This document shows, one piece after another, positions 23,201-34,723 of a stretch of DNA of 64,000 nucleotides. The stretch is taken from NCBI GenBank assembly GCA_031841125.1, contig CM063113.1:61001211-61065210 (forward strand), in the 5' to 3' direction. The translations under genes and the position numbers were made by a program. The stretch's first letter is position 1. Every line of letters starts with the position of its first letter. The notes beneath the pieces were generated by a model that saw nothing but the letters and a program-made list of their open reading frames with translations, was not told where the DNA came from and searched no databases. Source of the stretch: Acanthococcus lagerstroemiae (Eukaryota; Arthropoda; Insecta; Hemiptera; Eriococcidae).

Positions 23201-24699
23201 CGAAGTTCAGACGGTGAGGACCTTCTTTCTTTTAGTTTCAGTGGGGGAATTTTTGTATAGCCCACACCCTCCCCATTCTTACAGCGCAAAGACCTTGCAA
23301 TCTGCGGCCTTGCTGCTGCAATTATGGTTCTCTAGTCAAAATACCAATTTTAACCTCATTTTACATTCACCAGATTAACACCTGTTCCGGGGAAGCGAAT
23401 CAGAAATAATTTAAAATCTGAATACGGTGACGTTAAAAGAAAGAAAGGAAAAAACAAAAACTCCATAACCGGAATACCTTTAAACCTAAAAAATCGGAAT
23501 AAATCTGAATAAGCCATAACACAGGATTCCAAACGGATTCTAAGTGAATCTAAACAATCTGAATGAATCCTAACTTAATTCGAATGATAATTAACACAAA
23601 TTTAGATGAATCCTAACGACTCCCAAGAGGAATATCTTGAATAAGTAATTAAGGAACTCGAATGAATCTCAACGAAGTTAAAATGTGTTCTGAAGGTTAT
23701 AATATAATTGTATTAGCGGCGTAAATAAAGGAAGGGGATATGGGGATATATTTCAATCCCCAATCCAAGAAAAAGTTGAAAACTTCGCGATTCTTCCAGA
23801 CTTGATCTGCACTTCGTAAGACGGTAGGTTTTTTTCTCGAGACACCTTTTTAAGACTCTCGAAGTCTTGTTCAAAGCAGTGTGAAATTCTACCAAACTTG
23901 TTTAGGATGAAGACTTGCAACACTCTTTCATACTTAATCAAGATTCCTTGAGATTTTTCAAGATTTGCTACATTGTTTAAGACTTAAGAGCCTTCCCCAC
24001 AAAGTTCATTATTTCTCAGGCATTTCCAGTTCAAACCGTTTGCTCTGAGAAGGGCAATTTTTCTTTCTTATTTCTGTCGCCGTGGGTGCCTGGTGTGACA
24101 TGACTGCTCTTTTCGCACAAACCATATAAGCTCATTGTAACTCGTTGGTATAGGTATCTATAAAGTAAATTGTACTTACTTTTTTTCTCTCTTTCCAGCA
24201 CCAGTATCTCTGAAACCTTTCGCGAACGGATTATTGTCTATTTTTAATTGCGTGATCTGCGAAAGAAAAAACAAAGAACTGCTGAACACCATCGTTTGAT
24301 ATAAGTAACAACTATTATCGTAGGAGGTAAAACGGGCCAAGGAGGAAGAAACGGACCATGGAGGGTGAAGAAATGTTGGCTATTGGCCCACTTCACCCTC
24401 CACGGATCGCTTCACCACCATCTACAACTGATAGTTTGCCCGGGCGTGTCCATGGTCGAGGTATCTGCCGAACGACTTTCACGCCGAAATAAATTAGGCG
24501 ATTATAGCGACTCGGCGAAATATTTCACTAAATTTTGCGATGCACGACTTACCTTTTCATTCTGATATGCAGTAACGGCGATGAATTCGGTTTCTTTAAA
24601 CACGTACGTCCTAAATGTAGAATATGGTAACTTTAAAATGTCGTTAGCTCTCACTAAATGAAACCTCGGCTGGTATTTGTGCATTGAATTTAATATAGT
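16519..24699 (-). CDS. omb: optomotor-blind (bifid) T-box transcription factor, 3' part of the gene
   Basis: Five minus-strand exons (24699-24553, 24256-24180, 18855-18692, 18245-17961, 17204-16519) splice in phase into 1359 nt, which is 452 residues plus a TAA stop. The first 75 residues are the C-terminal half of a T-box, with [31 protein letters not shown] and [15 protein letters not shown]. The rest carries family-specific C-terminal motifs: DDKLLDVVG (about 101-109), SSCSES (189-194), ISVGPPIHP followed by [12 protein letters not shown] (from about 238), [14 protein letters not shown] (288 on), HRFAPYSLP (336 on), SLGSAFDAV and [13 protein letters not shown] (near 411-423). In flies the protein is a nuclear, DNA-binding, mainly repressive regulator of wing, optic-lobe and abdominal patterning; that role is inferred here from orthology. 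The first half of the T-box and the N-terminus are missing from the window and presumably lie beyond 64000. Paralogues such as Tbx6- or H15-type genes are unlikely given the C-terminal motifs. Confidence 0.96.
17205..17960 (-). other. omb: omb intron with decayed tandem repeats
   Basis: This 756-bp intron lies between two well-supported splice sites. Most of 17480-17880 is a decayed tandem array with words such as GTCTGGAAGAGTACTGAAG and AGTCTTAAACAAGTCTTAAG recurring at roughly 10-24 bp spacing. No exon-like sequence is seen in it. Confidence 0.7.
17961..18245 (-). CDS. omb: omb exon: Ala-rich and Ser/Pro-rich region
   Basis: This 285-nt exon has acceptor tttttttgacgcag and donor CAG|GTGAGC, phase 1 in and phase 1 out. 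It begins [10 protein letters not shown] and continues with a run of Ala interrupted by one Met, then [18 protein letters not shown], an acidic SSCSES patch and a Ser/Pro-rich tail with [16 protein letters not shown]. The order WF, Ala tract, EE-RRR, SSCSES is the arrangement of fly omb. The proline- and serine-rich part is probably disordered. Upstream in-frame sequence to 18411 is intron, not coding. Confidence 0.94.
18692..18855 (-). CDS. omb: omb exon: acidic linker with DDKLLDVVG motif
   Basis: This 164-nt exon is bounded by the acceptor ttgatttgttgcag and the donor CAG|GTAATT, phase 2 in and phase 1 out. It encodes 54 whole codons, starting [15 protein letters not shown] and including [13 protein letters not shown] and SPLHSLHSA, a conserved acidic and Leu-rich stretch C-terminal to the T-box in omb. 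It is separated from the T-box exons by a 5.3-kb intron. Confidence 0.94.
18856..24179 (-). other. omb: 5.3-kb omb intron
   Basis: The intron splits T-box coding from the C-terminal region; the phase 2 to phase 2 join KREKK|QALL argues that no constitutive exon is hidden in it. It contains decayed tandem stretches at 21080-21230 (CTTTTTAAGAATCTTC-like words), 23460-23720 (GAATCCTAAC and GAATCTGAAT words) and 23780-24000 (AAGACTT and CAAGATT words). A CpG-rich patch lies at 20870-21060 and a run of 11 G at 23131-23141. The rest is unremarkable AT-rich sequence. Confidence 0.7.
24180..24256 (-). CDS. omb: omb exon: end of the T-box ([17 protein letters not shown])
   Basis: This 77-nt exon lies between the acceptor ctttcgcag and the donor GTAAGT. 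It encodes [17 protein letters not shown] followed by TGAGKREKK, the last strand and the C-terminal basic helix of the T-box. It ends in phase 2 (two bases AA), which the first base of the next exon completes to lysine, giving KREKKQAL as in fly omb. The intron separating it from the previous exon is 296 bp. Confidence 0.96.
24553..24699 (-). CDS. omb: omb exon: T-box core (TILNSMHKY ... AYQNEK)
   Basis: This 147-nt exon encodes 49 residues with clean phase 0 at both ends. It opens after a pyrimidine-rich acceptor (minus strand ...ttttgtttcag) with [20 protein letters not shown] and closes with [14 protein letters not shown] before the donor AAG|GTAAGTC. The segment belongs to the central and late part of the T-box that contacts DNA, and the residues match the Tbx2/3/omb type without substitution at the positions I can recall. 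The preceding T-box exon was searched for on the minus strand from 24700 to 64000 and not seen. Confidence 0.96.
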
Positions 24700-25189
24700 C
24701 TGAAACAAAAGAAAACAAACAACAAATAAGTCACGAGTTGGAATCGCAGAAAACGTATTTTCAGTTCCAGTAGGCGGTGTACCGCAGCAACTGGGTGGGA
24801 TCTGCATTTTTCAAACTGTACACATTTTCAGGATCAACGAGTCCCCGAGAATTATACCTATAACTCAATCAAATTTTGCCCTTGTTCCTCACTCTACTCG
24901 CGACTTCTTTCGGAAAAGTTCTCGTCTTTCTTGCATCCGAGGATTATTAGTTCAGTTTTTCCCTCATTTACGTCAATTCTGCTTCCACCCGTCGCGATCC
25001 GCAAAAGTGCGGCGACCATCCGAATGCAGTCGGTCTTCTTCGTTCTTCCTCGATCGCAATTAACCGCTCAACATTCGCGTTAATTTTCTTCCCGGCGTCT
25101 TTTTTGCCGCGCCGCTTATCGACGTTGTCGGCGTCGCTGTCGTCGTTACGACAAAATCATTTTTCAAAAATGGTTTTGATAAATTTGTT
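24700..25189 (-). other. start of the large upstream omb intron
   Basis: The acceptor for the 24699 exon sits at 24700-24701 with a pyrimidine tract behind it. From 24960 to 25150 the sequence becomes CpG-rich (CGTCGCTGTCGTCG-like), with no coding signal or splice pattern that I recognise. No upstream T-box exon was seen here. Confidence 0.5.
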
Positions 25190-25490
25190 TTTTTTTGTTG
25201 TTTTTTTTGTAGCTATATGAGTAACTCAAACGTACACCTATGTACGCAGAAATCGTATAATTATGCAAACTGCGCTCACATCGAGCACTCGGCGGCGATT
25301 AATTACTAATTTACATAATTACGCGTACACCGCGCGCAGTTTTTACCTCATTAATTTTTATTCTGTTTCTCGCGGTTCGTATGTGTGTTTACTTATTTGT
25401 TCAACCAAAAGACTAGCGGGCGAGGGGAGGGGAACGCAAATGGCGAAAATTAGCTGCAGTTGACGCGCTGTGCATAATTACATCGGTGTC
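25190..25490. promoter_or_regulatory. candidate intronic enhancer with TAATTA cluster
   Basis: Four TAATTA cores (25258-25263, 25300-25305, 25316-25321, 25475-25480) plus an ATTATGCAAA octamer-like site lie in a repeat-poor, CpG-containing block about 0.6 kb upstream of the T-box exon. TAATTA is the generic homeodomain core. Assignment as a cis-regulatory element is inference from clustering and position. Confidence 0.3.
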
Positions 25491-25699
25491 TACGCTGTTG
25501 CGATTTTCACCTCTACAACAGGAAGGTGCTGGAAAGACATTGACGATCATTTAGACAGTTCTCTTTGGGTCCTTAATGCTCGAACTAACATGATAGACCT
25601 CCCTTTTCGCTGTTCACTTTTTTTTAATACTTGATAAATCATATGAATCGTTCTTTTTCTCTCAAATTCGAATTTTCCCCATTTCATTTTTCATTCTTA

Positions 25700-27430
25700 G
25701 GGAATATCTTTATTGTTAATTGGTAATTTCCAAACCCATCAATCCTTCAATTGATCACAATATTCCGATCTTATATCAAGCAGTACTGATGTCAGCATTT
25801 TCAGCAGCTCAGAAGTTATCAAAAAACGATTTTTTCTCACCGAAATCCTACCCATCTCTAAATTCAAATCATCCTCATATATCATTTGATACTTGGATGT
25901 CAGCATCGATTTTGTCCTAATGTTCCAACAGTTATTGGTCAAACAATCAGTAATTAGGTCACCATGCAGGGATCACAATCTTGAACTATTATTTAATATT
26001 GTTTTGACCAAGATTTTAATTGTCAAGTTATTAAATCTCAGTATCTAATCTCATTTCTTATCACAGAGATAACTCAACACTTCATGACCTTTTCCACCAA
26101 AATCTCTGGTCAATCACTGAATTCTCATTATGCTCACATCATTCTATATTTGCATATAAGCATCGATCAGGTTCTTATAATCGAAATAGATCCAACAATC
26201 AGTTACTCAGGTCAAAAATCTCAACTTTATACATATTCATGATTTTGTAGATCTTAAGTGCCAATTATTAAATCCTAGTATCTCAGGTCGGTACAGAGAC
26301 AGAAATCATGATTTAAACAATTTAATTCCATTTTTTGATCAAAAACCTCCTACCCAAAATGGGATACAGCTCGTAATTACTCCGATAATTGGACATCCTG
26401 ATTTCAATATTAATCGAATTTTGATCCCTGTTATCGTTATTGACCTCAGCATCTCACCCGTTTCCCGACAGGGATCATGATTTTATTCTCAACGTCCCAG
26501 ACCTGCATAAAGATTATATTTCTAAAACACAAGATAGATGACTATCTTCGAATCAAAATCCTATCGGATACCGGACGGTGCACAACAGTCAATCACAGTT
26601 CTGCCCACTTTTATGGATCCTCCCTTCACCTTGTTATGAGTCTGCCCACATGTCTTTTGTGATCATAGGGCGCCCCTTCCTTCCCCTTTTCCCATCTATC
26701 TTTAGTTTTTCATACTGTCTGTGTGACCTGCATATTGCCACGAAGAATTTTTTACTCATAAAATCATTCCAGATAGTTATTGTTTCATTCATGTCCCTTT
26801 TGACCCTTGGTTACCACTTCTAGTTATTAAATCACATCATTTCAGATCAGCGTTGAAATTACAATTTCAACAATTTATTACCATCTTCTCATCAAAATTC
26901 TACCCTACTTGGATACAGCTAGGACGACTTGTATGCAACATACCGATATCAACATTTAAATTTTGTTCTGTATGTAGTGTGTGCCAATTCACAATTTCTG
27001 TCTTCTGTAGTCCAGAGCGCTTCCAGCTGTTATGCCATCTGCAGTGGAGTACTCTAACACTTTTCTCTATGTAGTCCTGTGTACAGGACTCCACTGAAGA
27101 TGGCATAACAGCCGAAAGCGCTCTGGACTACAGAAGAAAGAAATTGTGAATTAGCACACCGTACATACAGAATTTATCAAGTTCACTCACACTCCACCAT
27201 GGATACTAAAATTTAAATTTTGATCTCCAGTACCATTAATGATCCCAACGTTTTACTGCAGGGGTCACTATCTTCGTCTCCGTTTTATAGATCAGTAGCA
27301 AGATTTCAATTTCAAAACAATCCATAAGAGATAACTATCTTCTAATCAAAATCTTACGCTGTGCACAACCTTATTTTTATAGATGCAGATTATACTCACG
27401 TCAATTACTTTTTGTTTATCAGTTAGGACT
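25700..27430. repeat. decayed long-period tandem array
   Basis: Words related to CTTCTAATCAAAATCCTAC recur near 25835, 26335, 26545, 26885 and 27345, often followed by GGATACAGCTCG or GTGCACAAC. GGGATCAC(A)ATCTT- and AATCAGTTACTCAGGTCA-like words lie between them. Spacing is irregular, consistent with an old array with indels and a MITE inserted at 26966. No gene was seen. Confidence 0.5.
26966..27172. mobile_element. 207-bp MITE with near-complete inverted arms
   Basis: Arms of about 90 bp begin TTCTGTATGTA on both strands. They share CAATTCACAATTTCT-type (left) and TAATTCACAATTTCT-type (right) sequence, GTAGTCCAGAGCGCTT and GCTGTTATGCCATCT. The unpaired centre is about 25 bp. Confidence 0.9.
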
Positions 27431-28280
27431 TCTATTGTTGTCAACTACACATTTCAATTTTGTACAGCTGATTTCTTCTAATAAACTGCTATTTTGCGAT
27501 AATTTGGAACATTTCTTATCAACTGGTGATTATTTCCATCGATAATTTTGTAGATACCACTACAGGATTTCTCACAATTTCTTTCGCGAATTAAGAAAGT
27601 CTTTAGTATACACCCATTGCTCATATCTAAAATCCATTTTATGCAGGACAGTATAGTTATAGGACCACATTTTTGTTATTCCTTTTCGAAATTGAGATAG
27701 TACCTAGCCTGTATGAATACACATGCGATATGAAGGTAGTTATCATGTTGTTAACCGTTCTGGTTTTCGGATTTGTTTACAAAATTAGCATTTAATAAAT
27801 ATATAATACTTTTTTTCGTGGGCGGGTGGGAGGAGGGGTCAAGAATTAAACTATTTCAGACTAGTTATTAGACGAGTCTTTTCAGAACGAGCTCATACAT
27901 TAATGGTACGACTGATTTGTTTAATCTCTGAATATCAATACTTATTTTTTCAAAACTAGTATTTGTACTAGTTTTTATACTAATTAGACTGTAGTTTTCC
28001 GAAATATTAATTTTATACAAGTTGTAATCCGAGACTATCTATTCATTTATTTATTTAGATAATTAATTTACAAGAGGCTTACGGCGGCATTGTTTCCACC
28101 GTATTTAGGTTAGATTATGGGCTAGTTTTTTGACTAGCTTTTTAGGATTTTTTGTTTTTTTCAAGACCAATTTAACACGAGTTTTCTGATTAATTTATGG
28201 TTTTATGACCAGTTTTCAACTAGTTTCCAGATTATTGAGCGAAGGCAATATAACGGAACTCTGCTCCCGAATACTTTGAA
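27431..28280. other. AT-rich noncoding with ACTAGTTTT-like words
   Basis: From 27850 to 28230 the words GACTAGTT, ACTAGTTTTT and GACCAGTTTTC recur at loose intervals, another decayed simple repeat. No gene was recognised. Confidence 0.4.
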
Positions 28281-28299
28281 GGGTAAAATTGAAACGAGA

Positions 28300-29310
28300 G
28301 CACTCACTCAGTCGTCATTTTTCGTCAATTCCACTCTCAATTTTTTCCGCAGCGCTGGCATTTTTGCAAAACTGAAAACGTTAGCGGACGCTAAACACGG
28401 ATTCAGTGATCTCAATTTATTCAAAAATATCGACCTTATTACGATTATTTGTAATTCAGGATTCGAGTTCGCAAGTGCCGTTCTTTCAGTTGTACTGCAA
28501 CTTATCATACCATAGTGAGATGGGGCGCTATATTCTTCGTGTATTACAGGCGAAATCGAATCGTTACTGTAATCAGGGCGTCTCTTTCGCACCCCGAAGT
28601 GTTGGCCCCTTCTTTTAAATACACATATGGTTCAGAACGTGATCGTGGTCAACATTGCTAAACTTTGTATCGAAGGGTAAATAGTGTTTGGTCAGCCATT
28701 GGTCAGCTAATGAATATTGTATCGCATACCATACAAGACACCGGCAACCAACAGTTGGAGCAGTTTGAGTACCAACGTGTAGACTTCCGGCGCTGTTAGC
28801 AGCCGTAGTACCGTTTGGCGGTACCAAGGATGTACGAACCGGTTGTTAGGGTGTGCATGGTGGTATTCCAAATACAGCATTTCTCGGACAGTCGGTTGTT
28901 CGTAAGCGCAATGGTGACTGTGCCGGGTACCCGAGCTCACCATATCGGAAGCAGTCTTGTTTTTCCCGATTTTAACGTCGATTAGTTCACCTCTACAATG
29001 AACCGCTTCCATCGGCGTTACAAGAAGAATCTGTTCCCTTTCCTGTAGGGTTAGTTCAGGATTACGAAATTGTTCAGATTTTCGCGGGGCTACTCAGTTG
29101 TTGGTTAATCAGTCCAGCGCAATACCCGCTGTCCACTGCCGGTTCCAAATACGTAAGTAGCAGTCGACCAATGACTCGCTCCCCAACGGTCGTTGTGGAA
29201 TTTCACAAGGCTCAAGACAGGTGTACATGGTAAACGGCAGACGACAGTAGGTCGTACTTGGGACATACACAGGCAGAGAACACGCATCCGTTTCGGACGA
29301 AACCACAAAA
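28300..29310 (-). pseudogene. unidentified coding-like relic, broken frames
   Basis: A block of more balanced base composition than its surroundings carries several minus-strand open frames in series: 29308-29105, 29012-28707, 28827-28615 and 28592-28308. They are interrupted by stops and overlap in different frames, as expected for a decayed long coding sequence. The translated segments look protein-like in composition (Trp, His, Tyr and Cys present, no low complexity), but I recognise no domain. A transposon or an old integrated viral gene is possible; neither can be shown from the sequence alone. It lies in the presumed omb intron and has no splice link to omb. Confidence 0.4.
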
Positions 29311-32049
29311 ATGACTATTCGGCCGAGCCCGGTGAAACAGAGAAGCTACAACGCTTAATTTATTAGGTGGCCACTAATAGGGTATAAATGGTGGCGGCGG
29401 CGACGGTGACGTTCTTCTTCTTTTATATATTTAGTGCTGTAAGCTTTTATGTCTTTGACACTTCATTTGCAAGTTTAAGTGTCACCGCGCGAACGAGGCG
29501 ACGAAAACCGAAGCAACACTTGCCGGCTATAAAATTCACCGCGCTGCTTGTACTCCACCTCCTTCACCCTTTTCTCTCTCTCTCTTTTTTTTTTTGGTCG
29601 AATTAACAAAAAAAACAACGGATGTTACCTCGTTGTTGTTTTTATTCGTGCCATTCTCTCTCTCTCTATCTGCCTTTATGGCTCTGTTTCTCTCGCTTGC
29701 TCAGTGACTTGGTCACACGCACGTACACAGCTGTCGGTGGTACGATTACGGCGTTCGGTAAAATGTTTTCGATGTTTGTAATCGAATCTGGTTGAAGGGT
29801 GGAAATCGAACGGGCGCGTTTAATCGTTTTACAGCGGGATAAACGGTTACATTATACAGACACACAGACAGAAGCACACAGAAGCGACGTCGTCTTCGGT
29901 GTCAACGCCGCTGTCTCGAGTGTTATATCGACGCCCATTTCAATTAACGATGTATGGCCCACGTATAGACGAGAAAGTTTCTACTTTCTTCACCTCCATT
30001 CGGTACCGCCTTGGAGGGCAGACGACGGGGAGGAGACGCTGATGGCTTTAATAAGCTATCTGACATTGGTTCTTCGGCCTAGTCAACGTTGGCCGCAAGT
30101 GATGGAATCGGAGATGAAAAATACTCTCTACTTCCGTCAACAATGCTTCAGTAGAGTGCATTAATGACCATTCAAAAGAAATGGCAAAGCGATGTCAATA
30201 AGCTAGCGAAAAATTGAAGGGTCCAAAACTTCGGTCTGCTTTTGTCACGCAAAAAAAAAGGAATTCGACATTCTAGGATCAACAAAGTATCTGCAAGATT
30301 CTCAGGGTCCGCAGTGCCACAGCATCCGGAGTCCGTGGTAGATACACGAAAGACAAGTCGAAATCGAAGATCCGTCTCCAGTGTATACTAGGAAAATCAG
30401 AATTCTATACAACGGGCCAGGAAGATCGGTACGAACGGGATGCCTGAGGAACAGAAATTAGAGATGGTTTGTACGGAGTGGAACGAAGGACAAAGGATCG
30501 ATTAAATTTGATTTGTAAAGGTTAGCGATGAAAGGATGACAGAAGACGAATGCATTCAAGTACATCGGGAGATACAAATATGCTAATGACTCGACCAGCG
30601 ACGATAGAAAAGAAAAAATCGAAATAGACGGAGAAAAAAAAAGGCAGTTTTTGAGGCAAGGGGGGTCAGACAGAACATAGACGAGTGTTGTATATGCGGT
30701 TAAAACAGATCGAAGGCCGGTGAAAAGTGGGAGGAATTGGCCAAGTCGGAGCCATGTACAAATTGTGCAAGCCGGAGCGGAGGCACCGCATATCCTCTAC
30801 GCGTACGTGTACATCAATGCGAGACCAGATTCTCATCGGCTTCGTGAAATTCGAGCAGATTTTCAATACTATTCGCATAGAGCTACAATTTTTGCATTCA
30901 ATGTCTGCCCATAAACACGGCCACCCCCGAACATCAAATTTCAAATCAGTCGGCCCTACGTCCCAGAACGAGCGACTGAAAAGTGATGCCGACTTCAACT
31001 TCTTCTGTGGTTATCAAGGCGTAGGCGACCGATTGAATCGTGTCTGCTCTACTTCAGTTCAACTCTCCAGCTCTTCCCAGAGTTCAGCAGGTCGCAGTTG
31101 CAGCAATCGAGACGTGAACTTCAGCATACCTTTCAACCTTCGTGTCGACCGCAGCTTCTTTTCTTTCGAAAACGAATTCATATTTTGGCTTATCTTCGCA
31201 TCGAACGGACACGGGATGCGAAACTCGCCAAAGTAATCTCGCTGCCACGCTCTGCACTCAGTTCTTCTCGATACTCACGTATATCTCATCCGCGATATGT
31301 CCACGTACATTTCCGTTTCGCATTCATCACGCGTTTAAATCCTAAATCGAGTGCACGTGCAAGTTTTACAAGACGATGAGGGGACAAAATGGAAAGTATC
31401 AGGAGAAAAAACAACGGTGACTAAGAAAAAAAAACACATTAAGTCCCGTTAAAATATATTTTACGATAACGTCCGTTATCAAATCAGTTTGAGAAAGTTC
31501 GAAAATATTGGTACTTTTTCCACCTTTCGTTTATTACGTATACAGCTCTTGAGCAGCAGCAATGTTCAGAGGAGAGGATATTGACCCTCCCAATGGTCCC
31601 AGAAAAATAGAAATAAAGTAAATGGACGAGTAGGTCTCACGATCCGGAAATTAAAGAATCGAGATCTTCAGATCACGAAGAAACTTATTCACAAGACCGA
31701 AAAAGAAACGGGAATTCTAACATTCAGTAAGCCATTGCCATTGAAGTCTGATTTTAATCGATCCCCAGGAATGTTAATTATGGTATATTTCAAAAGCAAA
31801 AAGCATACGTGACAAACCGTTTTATAAAATATCCATCCATTTTCGAATTTTCAATGGGTGACACACCATTCTATAAAACTGCTACAGACGATCAACTAGC
31901 TCGCTAGCTTCACTGATGAACACACTGAAAATGTTTTGTTTACTAATCTGGGATGCTCAATCTCCCAGGGCCCCAAAGTGGAGTTAATATAACGACCAAA
32001 ATTTAACTTTCCTAATTACATAATTCATTCATCGAGGCCGCGCAAAGAA
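29311..32049. other. intronic sequence, no gene recognised
   Basis: 29390-30100 and 30720-31380 are moderately CpG-rich and repeat-poor with a CT-rich microsatellite near 29572-29592. The longest open frame (30727-31236, plus strand, 169 codons) has no recognisable domain and overlaps an antisense frame; I treat it as chance. Confidence 0.4.
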
Positions 32050-33140
32050 ATTTCCACCAAGACTGAAAAGGGAGCGAAGGAGGGCTAAGACACCAAAAAT
32101 ACCAATGATATCTTGAAAATTCTAACTAACAAGCAAACGGATTATTCAAGTTTTCCAAATGGTTGCTGGAATTTCTCAACTTTTCAGTAACACCTGACCA
32201 AAACATTACAAATTCATAGATTTTTAGCCGACCTTCTTCATCTTCCTGATTTTCTCAACTAGTTTGTGAATTTTCCAGACTGGTTGGTGAAATTTCCCGA
32301 CTTTTCACGATCATCTTAAAGGAGAGGGCAAAGGTGAAAATGAGTTAAAATGCAATACGCGCATCGAATATTATATTTTCATAATCACTGAATTCCTTCT
32401 CGACAATATTTTCATTCAAAAATGGAAATGGACAGACCCGAGGGAGGGGCTCAAATATGAACCAGTTAGAAAATATGACCGAGCCATCGAATAGTAGGTC
32501 ATCAAAATCGCTAATTTCAGTTTTGATCTAACGTCTGCACTCGACTGAAAATTAGTGGACTTCGGGGAGGGAACGAAAGTCAACGTGAGTTCAAATGCAA
32601 TCCGTACACCAAAAATAAGGTTTCCAGAGTCGCTGAATTCATTTTTGACAATATGTTTACTCAAAAATGCAAAGTGTTGAACTTGGAGTAAAGAGATAGA
32701 CTTAATTATAAAACGACTTACAAAAGAACACAGGTATCAAATGGTAAATTTCCAGGGTTGCTGATTTCGTTTTTCATCTCGCTTGTACTCTCGATTGAGA
32801 ACTTATGGGCCTGGCAGAGGCGGCAAACGTCAAAATAGAACAAAGAACAATCGGCTTTCACCCTTGTTGATTATATTTTTGACACTTCTTCGGAGTAAAG
32901 ATTGTTTTTCTTTTATTTTCGCCGTAATTAATTCAGCTGGTTCATTTTTACCACTTCCTCTCTCCTAGGTATACGAATTTCTATTTTTGGACCGAAATAT
33001 CATTGAAAATAAAATCAGAGACTTTAAAACCCTGAAACTAAATATTCGACGAGCGTACGGCATTTTGTCTTATTTTGACTTACCCTCCTCTCCGAGGTCT
33101 ACTAAATTTTAGTGAGAATGAATGTTACGTAAACATGGAC
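32050..33140. repeat. decayed satellite, about 122-bp monomer
   Basis: The segment starting 32334 (GAGTTAAAATGCAAT, CACTGAATTC, GACAATAT, CTCAAAAATG-like words) returns at about 32578 with the same order. The segment starting near 32450 returns near 32706. This gives a dimer of about 245 bp built of two diverged monomers of about 122 bp. Weaker flanking copies extend the array on both sides. Confidence 0.65.
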
Positions 33141-33676
33141 TTCAGTGGCCTCGAATACCATACATGTGAAATCTCAAATTCAAATTTGGCTTGCTGAGTC
33201 CAAAAAGTTCACATCCTTTCTGCTTCAAGAACCCAGAAAACACGAAAGAACACAGACAGGTTTCATATCAGTAATATCTGAGGGATGGAGAAGTTGGGAC
33301 TAACTCCAGGGATGAATAGGTATGGAGTACAGAAGCGGTTCTGCTAAAAATTGTGGTCTTATGTATACTCGCGTTACGTGAGAAAATAGGCGAAAAAACC
33401 AAATATCTTCCTTTAAAACTGGTGTTATAGGGTTGTCTTGAAAATGGTAATTTGTAACCCCCTCCCCTCTCCCTACCGTTAACGGTGTGTAGGAACCAGA
33501 TACAAGAATCTTTTCTCTTTCTTTCATCGGTGAGAGGAGAGGGGTATTTATCAACAGAAGGATGCAAGCTGAGGTTCTTAATATTCTGCTCGGGGCCATT
33601 ACGAACAATTTTCACAAATTTATTTTAAACACAGATTCGCTTGTAAGGTAATGATGTCTAAATCGCAGCACCTATC

Positions 33677-33802
33677 TCCTCGATTATCAGTAAATAGTTT
33701 TTTTATTAGCTATTCCTGGTGGTAAACTCGGAAATTTTACCTGTCGTTTCCAATTTTATCACCAGGAAAAGGTAATAGCTCACAGATTTGCTCATAATCG
33801 AG
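33677..33802. mobile_element. short foldback element
   Basis: Inverted arms share CCTCGATTAT, AGCTATT and CCTGGTGRTAAA words on both strands, with a short AT-rich turn around 33740-33750 and a few indels. It is imperfect but clearly self-complementary. Confidence 0.7.
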
Positions 33803-33899
33803 GGGGAAAATGGTACGATGGGAGCATCACAGCCCAAGTATTTTCGATACTGACACGAACGAAGACGAAGAGCTACCGTTTTTCAGAAATGTTTCCAGG

Positions 33900-34681
33900 A
33901 TCGCTTCGCAAACTTCAAAACTAGTCGGATAAGACTGCAGAGTACCACTAATCAAAACTTGAACGCGATATCTCCGATTGAACTTCGAAAACTCGAACGC
34001 AGTTCCAGCTGCGGTGCCGCCTTGCCGCGCCTCTCTACAGTCACTCGATTACGAAAGGTCGCGCGTTTTCGTCAATCGATCGCGCTTTCGCTAACTAAAT
34101 GACGACGAGCGACAAGGTTTGTCTCTCGATGGCGTATTTATTATATTTATATCCCATCGGTTTGTAAATGTACGTTTAAGATGATAACCTTATTACGTTG
34201 CGCGGATATTACGCAAACGTTCGGTAAACGCGATTGGCTGACACCCTTAATGCGATTACCAGTATGAAATTGAACCCTGCGCCGACCGAATAACCCTCCG
34301 GTAAATCCGCGCGTACTTATCGTCTTTCCGCAAACGAAACGTTCCGACCCATTTTACGCGTACACCGTCGCAGTCGCGCGCAGTTGCCTGCATGTCGATG
34401 CGTCGGCTGCCGGCCGCTGCGATGCCGCACACAACTCAAAAACTTTCAGTAAAAACGCCTTCCTTCTCTCCGCGCACGGTGTGAGTGTGAGTATGTTTGT
34501 GCGTGTGTCGGAAAAACGCGCGAAATATGGCTTCCGTTTATCCAGAGAACTACGTAAACCGCAAAGAGAGAAATACGGCGATTGCCACGATCGATGTAAT
34601 TACGACACGACAGCCGGCATAAATGTAGTTCCTCAAATTGGTTCCTTGATTCTTAGTTTCGATATTTCTTCTCCTCTTTTT

Positions 34682-34723
<42 letters not shown>

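Noticed and set aside
29170..29215. A minus-strand KFHNDRW string resembling KFHNSRW of the T-box
   Set aside because: No other T-box residues flank it in any frame, splice sites are absent, and the frame belongs to the unidentified relic. The match is chance.
30727..31236. 169-codon open frame
   Set aside because: No domain, no splice context, and an overlapping antisense frame of 110 codons. Composition looks like random CpG-rich sequence.
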